A stretch of 6,284 nt of DNA from F23-D06 sp947165685. GTDB taxonomy: Bacteria > Bacteroidota > Bacteroidia > Bacteroidales > WCHB1-69. The notes under the pieces are model-generated. The model was given only the letters and a program-made list of their open reading frames with translations, had not been told where the DNA came from and did no database searches. Location: positions 1 through 6,284 of the forward strand of contig CAMVBK010000101.1 in assembly GCA_947165685.1 (NCBI GenBank), in the 5' to 3' direction. Numbering within the stretch: the first letter of the stretch is position 1; every line of letters begins with the position of its first letter. A program made the translations under genes and the position numbers. Of this stretch, positions 1 through 6,284 are shown in pieces.

Positions 1-3000
1 TTTCCGTCTTGGTTCTTCACCCGGACGCGATACAGATAGGTACCCTTCGCCAGCTTGTCCCCGTAGTCGTCAAGTCCGTCCCAAGAGATGCCCCGGCAGC
101 GGTTGCCGTCCATGAACTGCGTATCGTAAAGCGTTCTGACGAGTTTTCCCGAAATGGTGTAGATGTTCACCTGAATGTCGAAAGTGCCGCCCGGCTGGTT
201 GTGTTCGAAGAAAAAGTCGGTGTGCGTGGTGAAAGGGTTGGGGTAGTTTAGCACGTGACTCAGCTCGAATTTGTCCTCACTCACCACGCGGAATGTGATT
301 TCTTGCTCGGAACTGTTGTTGTTGACATCCCAGGCGCGCACGGTGACCGAGTGCTCGCCGGGGGTGAGGTTCTGCAGCGGGTAGCGTACAACACCCCGGT
401 TGAAGCTGTCCTTTTCGGTCTCGTAGTAGTCGTTCAGGATGATTTTGTTGCTGCTCTGGTCCAGTACAGCGGTAAGGTCGTGGCCGATTCCGTTGCCCGT
501 GGTATTGATTCCGTAATTGTCGGAAATCTTGGCAATCAATACGGGGTCCGTGCCAGTGATGCCGCCATTGACAAAGTTCATGTCGTTCAGGTAAAGCTCG
601 ATGACCGGCTTCTCGTCATCCTGGATGCCGAGCGTGTCCATTCCGCCGATGACGAAATCCGTGAAAGCCCCGGCGGCATCGGCGCTTTCCGAACGGGCAT
701 AGTAACTGATTCGGCCGTTGCCGTAGCTGTAGTCGATGTCTTTCGGAACATAGAATGAAAAACGGAACCGGCCGTCTTTGACGCTGACATTGCCTTTGAA
801 AAGCATGCTCTTTTGCACTTCGAACTCGAACGGGCTATAGTTGGGCGAGGGGTCGTTGTTCAGCGTGGAGACCGTCACTTTTTTGTCGTAAACCGATGGG
901 AACAGCGTGCCGTTGAACCCTGTGAGGGTTTGCATGCCGGCATCCGTCACACGGCCGCTCACGGTGACTTTGGAAAGGGCGCGAATAGTGTCTGTGGTGG
1001 CTCCAGCCGCATGGAAATTGATGGAGTCGGTCACCACTTGGTATGCCGGGGCCGACAATTTTATGGACGGGTCGCCGAACGTGACGAACATGCACAGGTC
1101 GTTGCCTCTTCCGTTTTGCGGCGCCCCATACATGTTCTTGGCTCTCCGTTGCAGGTCGCACACGGAGGAGTATTCGCCGTTGGCATCTTTCTGGAACATC
1201 AGGTTGAAGAAGTGTCTTCCGAAAGTGTTGTTTGGAGCTGACCAGGCTTCCCTTGCCGCGGCGGTGACGGTGATGGCCCCCCCGTTGGGGTTGAAGAAGA
1301 TAAGGTCGGACGGGGACTGGACCTGTCGGTCATAGTAGGCGAAAGTGCAGGAAAGCGAAATCATTCCAGGCATATTGAACTTGTTGCTCCACTTGTTGAT
1401 GTCGGAGTTCTCGAGCACGCGCTCCGCCGCCCAGCCGTCTTTGCCGCTGTGACCGATATAGGTGTAGAACAGCGAACCCCGGTTCATGCGGTTGTTGATG
1501 TCCGTCACGGCGTCTGGGTATCTTTGGCCGCCTGCGTTGGAGATTTGCTGGTAGGCATCCAAATATATCTTGTCGAAATTGATGTTGGGGTTGGTGTTGG
1601 CCACGAATTTCGTGAAATAGTCGGCATTATAGATAAAGTCGTTGCCTTCTTCGTCGTCAGCCACAAAGGCCATCATGTTCCGCCAGTCCCCGAAATTGGA
1701 GATTTGGGCGGAATTTTCCTGTACAAGGTTCCGGCGCTCGGTGTAGCGTATGCTTTTGTCCACCGCGATGGTCGCCTGTGCGCTCGTGGTACAGGGGAAC
1801 CGTCCAATGGCGAGGTCATAAAGCCCGTTGCCATTGAACCCTTCGTTCTCGTCCAACAGCCCCAGCGCGTCGTCGCCCGTATATTGGCTGCGGATTTCAG
1901 AAATATATCTGTATTGGGGAGAACTGAGGTCTCCTATATATTCAATATTGTATTGGAAGTTAGGCACATAGAGCTTGGTTCCTTGGGCAAGGCCGCGGAA
2001 GTCGTAGCTGGGGCGTCCGAACAGCAGGAGGTATTTTGGATACTCCTTGCCGGTACGGTCGTAAATCATCCTCATGTAGTCGCGGATGGCGATGGGATCC
2101 TGCGATCCGCTGGAGAATTCATTGTAGATTTGTTGCGGGGTGACCACTTTGACGGACAATCCGTCGTTTTCGGCGCGGAACTGCGCCAATCGGTTTGCCT
2201 GGCTCACGAAGTCAGGGTGCGTGACGATGACCATGTCAACTGCTCCTGTGCCATGCAGGTTCTGGTTGGCGACGGAGGACAGCGGAGTGACGGATTTATA
2301 AACGCTCCCGTCGAAAAGGATGAACTCCCGAAGTCCGTCGGTTTCCGATTTGAAGTGCGTGCCTTGTCCGTCGGAAGCGAGGGCGATGCGGACAGCCTGC
2401 GCAGGGTCGGTGACATCCCACACGGAGGCGGTGGTCGAAACCCCTTGGAGGTTAAAACGGGTGATATTTCCCGCGCCTGCCGACGAAAGGTTCCGGAAAC
2501 TTGTCTGCCCGTTGTGCAACCCAATGGTGCACGGCACTTCCACCTCAATCCAGTCTAAATAGCCGACTGCGGAAGTGGTGGGCTTGTTGTATGTCAGGGA
2601 TATCCTGAGATCTCTCGAAGAGGTGTTGAACGGCAGGTCGCCAGTCGTCAGGCATGCTTGGGTGGATCCGCTCACCATTTTCAAGATGATGTTGCCAAGG
2701 TTGTTTTGGTTCAAGGCGACTTGGAACGCGGAAGAGGACGGTGCGGTGGACGCGGTGCGGACGGAGACGCGGCCGGAGCCGGTGGGTGTGCCGGGCAGCT
2801 GGAAGGCATAGCTCCTGTTTAAGGTGATGTCATAGCGGTCCCCTAACCAGGTTTTCCCGGATTCGTTCAGATTGGAGATGTCTTCTTCGTAGAAATCGAA
2901 GAAAGTGAAGTCTTGCACAGTGAGGTTGGCATTCAGACTTTCGTTGTTGACGGTTGGGATGCGTTTTTTTTCTCCGACTCCGGGTGTTTGGGTGACAAAG

Positions 3001-3848
3001 TAATAGGAAGCATTTGAATAGATGTTGAAGGCGTGAGCGAATTGCCGGTTGGCGGTGTCATAGGAGATCCGGTGCGGTGAAAGACCGTAGAACAGGAAGA
3101 AGTCGCCGTCGTCGAAAGTGCCGTCCCCGCCGTCGTGCATCTGGATGGGAAGTTCCTGCAGGTCATCGGGCCGGGGTGCGGAGTTGCTCTCCGGGAGCAT
3201 CATGCCGCCGTTGCCGAAGACGGCTATCTGGGCGGATGAAATCGGGGTTGACATCCCGGTTGCGATGAGGTCCGAATGGGTCACTTTGTAGATGCCGGTC
3301 TCCGTGAGGGAGAATTGGTGCCATTTCCCGGAGGCGAGCACCGACCGCGCGGCATATTCCTTCACGCCTTTCGACTGGAGCGGTTTTTTGCCCTCGATGC
3401 GTAGGGAAACGGACACGAGCCGCTGGAAGTGCCCGGGCGAGGTCTCAACAATCGGAATGAACGACAGTTGCGTGTATGCCTGGCGGCGGTCGTATGCAGA
3501 GCTGACTTGGTAGTCAATGTTTTTCTGATGGAAGTCGGAAGGGATCAGCTGACATTCTGATGAAGTCATCTCCTCGAAATGCTGTTCCAACACCGTGACA
3601 CGGTATTCCGAAAAAAAACTGCCGGACGGTATGTTTTCGGAATAGGAGGGAAGCTGGTGAAAATCGGACCCGTAGTGGGCATTTTCGAAGAAAAGGAAGG
3701 ACTGTTTCTCATCGTTGGAAAAGGTGTGGACAACAGGTTCCTGCCATTGGAGAGAAATTTTTTTTTGGATTGTTTGTGCCTGAATATCAGTTATTTGAAA
3801 AAAAAGTATGCTAAAAAGTAAAAATCTGACCCAAGTTTTTTTTGCCAT
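1..3848 (-). CDS. porU: Type IX secretion system sortase PorU (gingipain-like C25 family), C-terminus cut by window edge
   Basis: PorU is the cell-surface C-terminal signal peptidase and sortase of the T9SS: it removes the sorting domain of exported cargo and, in studied species, joins the cargo to anionic LPS. The frame is open from the ATG at 3848 to position 1 with no stop (1,282 codons visible). It begins with a signal peptide (residues 1-24, cleavage likely after IQA). An N-terminal PorU region follows, including DDLQELPIQ and GDFFLFYG. The C25 catalytic region spans about 537-920, with GRPSYD (611-616), DD (659-660) and IGRFP (681-685). The catalytic pair is His800 in YIGHSG and Cys834 in SLSCTF, spaced as in gingipains. 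An Ig-like region (GINTT, 1113-1117) and a FlgD-like/T9SS sorting-type end (NYPNPF, 1201-1206; WDG; KGTYLYRV) follow. Only a few tens of residues should be missing. The start is the first ATG after an in-frame TAA at 3900-3902; no strong Shine-Dalgarno is seen. It diverges from porP. Confidence 0.95.
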   Translation of the reverse strand, partial: MAKKTWVRFLLFSILFFQITDIQAQTIQKKISLQWQEPVVHTFSNDEKQSFLFFENAHYGSDFHQLPSYSENIPSGSFFSEYRVTVLEQHFEEMTSSECQLIPSDFHQKNIDYQVSSAYDRRQAYTQLSFIPIVETSPGHFQRLVSVSLRIEGKKPLQSKGVKEYAARSVLASGKWHQFSLTETGIYKVTHSDLIATGMSTPISSAQIAVFGNGGMMLPESNSAPRPDDLQELPIQMHDGGDGTFDDGDFFLFYGLSPHRISYDTANRQFAHAFNIYSNASYYFVTQTPGVGEKKRIPTVNNESLNANLTVQDFTFFDFYEEDISNLNESGKTWLGDRYDITLNRSYAFQLPGTPTGSGRVSVRTASTAPSSSAFQVALNQNNLGNIILKMVSGSTQACLTTGDLPFNTSSRDLRISLTYNKPTTSAVGYLDWIEVEVPCTIGLHNGQTSFRNLSSAGAGNITRFNLQGVSTTASVWDVTDPAQAVRIALASDGQGTHFKSETDGLREFILFDGSVYKSVTPLSSVANQNLHGTGAVDMVIVTHPDFVSQANRLAQFRAENDGLSVKVVTPQQIYNEFSSGSQDPIAIRDYMRMIYDRTGKEYPKYLLLFGRPSYDFRGLAQGTKLYVPNFQYNIEYIGDLSSPQYRYISEIRSQYTGDDALGLLDENEGFNGNGLYDLAIGRFPCTTSAQATIAVDKSIRYTERRNLVQENSAQISNFGDWRNMMAFVADDEEGNDFIYNADYFTKFVANTNPNINFDKIYLDAYQQISNAGGQRYPDAVTDINNRMNRGSLFYTYIGHSGKDGWAAERVLENSDINKWSNKFNMPGMISLSCTFAYYDRQVQSPSDLIFFNPNGGAITVTAAAREAWSAPNNTFGRHFFNLMFQKDANGEYSSVCDLQRRAKNMYGAPQNGRGNDLCMFVTFGDPSIKLSAPAYQVVTDSINFHAAGATTDTIRALSKVTVSGRVTDAGMQTLTGFNGTLFPSVYDKKVTVSTLNNDPSPNYSPFEFEVQKSMLFKGNVSVKDGRFRFSFYVPKDIDYSYGNGRISYYARSESADAAGAFTDFVIGGMDTLGIQDDEKPVIELYLNDMNFVNGGITGTDPVLIAKISDNYGINTTGNGIGHDLTAVLDQSSNKIILNDYYETEKDSFNRGVVRYPLQNLTPGEHSVTVRAWDVNNNSSEQEITFRVVSEDKFELSHVLNYPNPFTTHTDFFFEHNQPGGTFDIQVNIYTISGKLVRTLYDTQFMDGNRCRGISWDGLDDYGDKLAKGTYLYRVRVKNQDG
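3611..3843. repeat. Cluster of 8-9 nt homopolymer runs in the 5' end of porU
   Basis: Four A/T runs of at least eight bases lie within the first 80 codons of porU: 3611-3618 (8), 3758-3766 (9), 3798-3805 (8) and 3836-3843 (8). A fifth run is at 2964-2971 (8). On the coding strand they read as Lys-Lys or Phe-Phe codons, including those in the signal peptide. All leave the frame intact in this copy. Such runs are slippage-prone in replication and transcription, but lysine- and phenylalanine-rich signal-peptide coding explains at least part of the pattern. Confidence 0.6.
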
Positions 3849-3851
3849 TAC

Positions 3852-3978
3852 TCGTTTTATTATTGTAAACACAATTTTCTTAACGAAAATGCGTTTGGAT
3901 TATTGCAGAAAAAATGTAACAAAATCAGGGTTGGAGCGTTTAATAATTTTGTATCTTTGCCCGCTATAAATAAAACGA
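3852..3978. repeat. 10-bp inverted leader motif flanking the divergent region
   Basis: The motif AATAAAACGA occurs on the plus strand at 3969-3978, one base before the porP ATG. It occurs on the minus strand at 3852-3861, three bases before the porU ATG. The two copies therefore form an inverted pair at the outer edges of the intergenic gap, each in the same orientation relative to its own gene. They may be A-rich translation-initiation sequences, or the match may be chance in AT-rich DNA. Confidence 0.5.
3931..3959 (+). promoter_or_regulatory. Probable Bacteroidota promoter of porP (TTG ... TATCTTTG)
   Basis: TATCTTTG at 3952-3959 matches the Bacteroidota -7 consensus TAnnTTTG at every fixed position. 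A TTG at 3931-3933 lies 18 bases upstream, within the spacing reported for the -33 element of the housekeeping sigma factor in this phylum. The element ends 20 bases before the porP ATG, which implies a short, A-rich leader. This promoter probably drives porP and porK together. The match is seen in the sequence; its activity is inferred. Confidence 0.7.
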
Positions 3979-3979
3979 T

Positions 3980-5059
3980 ATGAATAAACGAGTTGCTATC
4001 ATAGTCACCATCGTATTGGCCTTTGCAGGATTGCGTTTGCAAGCGCAGGATGCTCTTTTTTCGCAGTATTATGCCAATCCGCTGTATCTGAATCCGGCTT
4101 TTGCGGGCACGAATGTCTGTCCCCGTCTGGCATTCCATTTCCGTGACCAGTGGCCTTCCGCTCCGGGAACGTTCATGACTTTTTCGGCTTCTTACGATGA
4201 ACATTTCGATAAACTCTCCGGCGGTGTCGGTGTGCTTCTTCTTGGCGACCGTGCGGGTGAGGGCGGCATCATCAACACCTATAACGCAAGCGTCATGTAT
4301 TCCTTCAAGTTGAAGGTTTCCAAGAAGTTCAACCTCCGATTCGCTTTGCAGGCAACGTATGAGAACCGCCATCTGAATTGGGACAAACTGGTCTTTGGCG
4401 ACATGATCGACCCGAAATACGGTGTGGTCTATCAAACTTCTGAATTGCCGCCCGCCCAGTTGACCATCCACTCTTTCGACATGGCTGCGGGTATCTTGGG
4501 TTATACACCGCATGTCTATTTCGGCGTGGCCGCTCATCATATCGTGCCTATCATCGGTGCCAAGGGCTTCATCTCCAATGGTCTTGGTCCTTACGACTAC
4601 CGTCCCGTGAAATGGACCGCCCATGTTGGCGCGAACTTCGACCTCAAACGCAAGAGCAAGAAAGAAACCTCTTTCGGGGACATCTCCATCAGCCCGAATT
4701 TCATCTATCAACACCAACAGAATTTCAATTACTTCAGCGAGGGATTTTATCTGAATTTCTATCCGTTCACTCTCGGTATGTGGCTGCGCCACGGCTTGAC
4801 CTACAAAGGCGAACAGTTCGTGGGTGTCGATACCCTCGGGAACCCCGTCACTCAGCCGATTTCCTATCATAACATGGATGCATTTATCGTGATGTTCGGT
4901 GTGGAGTACGAATGGTTCAAAGTGGCGTATTCTTACGATGCCACCATCGGAAAGTTGGCCAATGCCACGGGCGGTGCCCACGAGGTGTCCCTCCAGTTCA
5001 TGCTGCCGTGTCCCAACAAACGCAAGGCGTTGAAAGATCTGCCGTGCCCCTCTTTCTAA
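3980..5059 (+). CDS. porP: Type IX secretion system outer-membrane protein PorP (PorP/SprF family)
   Basis: This is a 359-residue member of the PorP/SprF family, outer-membrane beta-barrel proteins that work with the T9SS; in Porphyromonas PorP is linked to the PorK-PorN ring complex. A signal peptide is visible (hydrophobic core at about 5-18, likely cleavage after LQA, residue 22). The family hallmark follows at once: QDALFSQYYANPLYLNPAFA, residues 23-42. The rest alternates aromatic and hydrophobic residues as expected of a beta-barrel, ending in a strand (VSLQFML) plus a short basic tail with Cys344 and Cys356. Its length is normal for the family. The ATG at 3980 fits the signal peptide and lies just after a good promoter. 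porK follows after 64 bases, matching the known porP-porK order. SprF proteins can pair with particular cargo such as SprB, but the porK context favours the core PorP. Confidence 0.93.
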   Translation: MNKRVAIIVTIVLAFAGLRLQAQDALFSQYYANPLYLNPAFAGTNVCPRLAFHFRDQWPSAPGTFMTFSASYDEHFDKLSGGVGVLLLGDRAGEGGIINTYNASVMYSFKLKVSKKFNLRFALQATYENRHLNWDKLVFGDMIDPKYGVVYQTSELPPAQLTIHSFDMAAGILGYTPHVYFGVAAHHIVPIIGAKGFISNGLGPYDYRPVKWTAHVGANFDLKRKSKKETSFGDISISPNFIYQHQQNFNYFSEGFYLNFYPFTLGMWLRHGLTYKGEQFVGVDTLGNPVTQPISYHNMDAFIVMFGVEYEWFKVAYSYDATIGKLANATGGAHEVSLQFMLPCPNKRKALKDLPCPSF

Positions 5060-5123
5060 TCGAAAATACTATTTCTTGAAAGTTATCGTTGATTATTACA
5101 TCGCAGAAAAATAATAAAAAACA

Positions 5124-6284
5124 ATGAATACAGCAAAAAAATTATTCGGATTGTTCACCATCGCAGCATTGCTGTTAGGGATGACATCCTGCAAGAAACA
5201 GAAATCCGCCACCACAGGCTGGAACTATAACGATGCCAAGAATGGTGGTTTCGAGGTGGCTCCGTTCGAGGAACAGGCCACCGGTCCTGGACTCGTGTTC
5301 ATCGAAGGCGGTTCCTTCGTGATGGGACAGATGGAGGAAGATGTGATGAAAGATTGGAACAACAATCCTCGTCGCGTTTCCGTGGCCTCTTTCTACATGG
5401 ATGAATGCGAAATCGCCAATGTGGACTACTTGGAGTATCTTTATTGGCTGGAACGCGTTTTCGTTCCGCAGGATCTGAAGGTGGTTTATGACAACGCCAT
5501 GCCTGACGAGGCTGTCTGGCGCGATCGCTTGGGATACAACGAGCCCCAGGTGGAATATTATTTCCGCCATCCGGCGTTTCGTTATTATCCTGTCGTGGGT
5601 GTGAACTGGCTGCAGGCCACCAACTATGCAGCCTGGCGTACCGACCGCGTGAATGAGCAGATTCTGGTTGACCGCGGTTACATTGAATTTGCAGAAACCC
5701 CCTCCGCCGAGGGCTACTTCAACACCGATGCTTACTTGACTTACGAATCATACGAGGCAGAAGGACAGAAACGTCTCCGTTACATCTCCAGCGGTGAGTA
5801 CCGTAATGTGAAGATGGAAGACGGTATCCTCTTGCCGAAATACCGCCTGCCCACTGAGGCGGAATGGGAATATGCCGCCTACGCAACCGTCGGCAACACC
5901 CTGAACGAGCGAGTGCTGGAACGCAAAGTATATCCTTGGAACGGTCAGCAGTTGCGTACGGAGGATAAGAAATACTACGGTGATTTCATGACGGATGTGC
6001 GTCGTGGTCGCGGTGACTATATGGGTGTCGCCAGCGCCTTGAACGACGGCGGCTTCTACACCAAGGAGGTGAAGTCCGACTGGCCGAATGACTACGGTTT
6101 GTACCACATGGGCGGTAACGTCTCCGAGTGGGTGATGGATGTCTATAGACAGTCTTCCCACGACGATGTGACGGAATATAACCCGTTCCGTGGTAACTAT
6201 TTTGAAACCAAGAAGCTGTTGGAAGATGGAACCGTTGCCGAACGCGACAGTGTGGGTAAAATCCCGATGGTGCCGGTTTCCGAC
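5124..6284 (+). CDS. porK/gldK: Type IX secretion system ring lipoprotein PorK/GldK, C-terminus cut by window edge
   Basis: PorK (GldK in gliding bacteria) is a lipoprotein that, with PorN/GldN, forms the large periplasmic ring under the outer membrane in the T9SS. The visible 387 residues start with a lipoprotein signal: basic MNTAKK, hydrophobic stretch, and MTSC with the lipidated Cys23 (codon 5190-5192). A linker with GWNYNDAKNGGF (32-43) leads into a formylglycine-generating-enzyme-like (SUMF1/FGE) domain: GPGLVFIEGGSFVMG (54-68), SFYMDECEIANVDYLEYL (89-106), YPVVGVNWLQATNYAAW (155-171), LPTEAEWEYAA (242-252) and GLYHMGGNVSEW (325-336). The C-terminal GGSW-type end lies beyond the window. 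The only other visible cysteine is Cys95; PorK is regarded as structural, not enzymatic. The ATG at 5124 is the start that fits the lipoprotein signal, after an A-rich leader. The 64-bp gap after porP shows no clear terminator or promoter, so co-transcription with porP is likely. Confidence 0.95.
   Translation, partial: MNTAKKLFGLFTIAALLLGMTSCKKQKSATTGWNYNDAKNGGFEVAPFEEQATGPGLVFIEGGSFVMGQMEEDVMKDWNNNPRRVSVASFYMDECEIANVDYLEYLYWLERVFVPQDLKVVYDNAMPDEAVWRDRLGYNEPQVEYYFRHPAFRYYPVVGVNWLQATNYAAWRTDRVNEQILVDRGYIEFAETPSAEGYFNTDAYLTYESYEAEGQKRLRYISSGEYRNVKMEDGILLPKYRLPTEAEWEYAAYATVGNTLNERVLERKVYPWNGQQLRTEDKKYYGDFMTDVRRGRGDYMGVASALNDGGFYTKEVKSDWPNDYGLYHMGGNVSEWVMDVYRQSSHDDVTEYNPFRGNYFETKKLLEDGTVAERDSVGKIPMVPVSD

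Larger units (their letters stand above)
3849..3979. promoter_or_regulatory. Divergent control region between porU and porP
   Basis: This 131-bp AT-rich gap separates two genes transcribed away from each other, so it must hold or overlap the promoters of both. A good Bacteroidota-type promoter is visible for the right-hand gene (3931-3959). For porU the best minus-strand match to TAnnTTTG is TACATTTT at 3911-3918 (7 of 8), but I see no TTG at the right distance upstream of it, so the porU promoter is unresolved. No hairpin resembling a terminator and no convincing small gene is seen. Confidence 0.7.

Noticed and set aside
1347..1451. Possible inactivation of PorU
   Set aside because: Both catalytic residues, His800 in YIGHSG and Cys834 in SLSCTF, are present, and no internal stop or frameshift was seen.
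1449..2558. A 369-codon plus-strand open frame, with several smaller plus-strand frames between 9 and 3821
   Set aside because: All lie opposite the porU frame, which carries the C25 catalytic pair, signal peptide and sorting-type C-terminus in a single uninterrupted frame. The plus-strand products show no known motif.
3860..4981. A 373-codon minus-strand open frame covering almost all of porP
   Set aside because: It lies exactly antisense to porP, which has an unmistakable signal peptide and PorP family hallmark. The antisense protein has no recognisable domain or signal, and its frame continues into the divergent control region. It is a codon-bias shadow.
5084..5091. TATCGTTG in the porP-porK gap as a possible internal promoter for porK
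   Set aside because: It differs from TAnnTTTG at one fixed base, and no TTG lies at the expected distance upstream (the nearest, 5076-5078, is too close).
5060..5123. Terminator or attenuator between porP and porK
   Set aside because: The 64 bases hold no stem-loop followed by a T run that I can find; the A-rich stretch before porK looks like a translation leader.
5748..6161. Minus-strand open frames at 5175-5570 and 5748-6161
   Set aside because: Both are antisense to porK, whose frame contains the lipobox and FGE-like motifs throughout. They are shadows.

Overview
The window comes from a member of the Bacteroidota. All three genes belong to the type IX secretion system (T9SS), which is confined to this phylum and its close relatives. 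The only clear promoter matches the Bacteroidota form (TTG, spacer, TAnnTTTG), and the starts are preceded by A-rich leaders rather than strong Shine-Dalgarno sites. Coding DNA is moderately GC-rich and intergenic DNA is AT-rich. The PorK and PorU proteins look more Bacteroidales-like than Flavobacterium-like, but I cannot place the genus.

Layout: (1) Positions 1-3848, minus strand, hold one very long open frame. It is PorU, the gingipain-like (peptidase C25) sortase that cleaves the C-terminal sorting domain of T9SS cargo and attaches the cargo to the cell surface. About 1,282 residues are visible and the extreme C-terminus runs off the left edge. (2) Positions 3849-3979 are a 131-bp AT-rich divergent control region with a good promoter reading right. 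(3) Positions 3980-5059, plus strand, encode PorP, an outer-membrane beta-barrel protein of the PorP/SprF family. (4) After a 64-bp gap, position 5124 to the right edge encodes the first 387 residues of PorK (GldK), an outer-membrane lipoprotein with a sulfatase-modifying-factor (FGE-like) fold that forms the periplasmic ring with PorN (GldN).

Together these are a core piece of the T9SS: PorP and PorK belong to the envelope translocation apparatus, and PorU processes cargo after export. By analogy with the known porPKLMN order, porL, porM and porN are expected just right of the window. What follows porU on the left cannot be seen. No RNA gene, mobile element, CRISPR array or clear terminator was found. 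I do not see an undescribed system. The points worth a second look are the porU/porP head-to-head arrangement, a 10-bp inverted leader motif next to both start codons, a set of 8-9 nt homopolymer runs in the 5' part of porU, and a few residue-level oddities.
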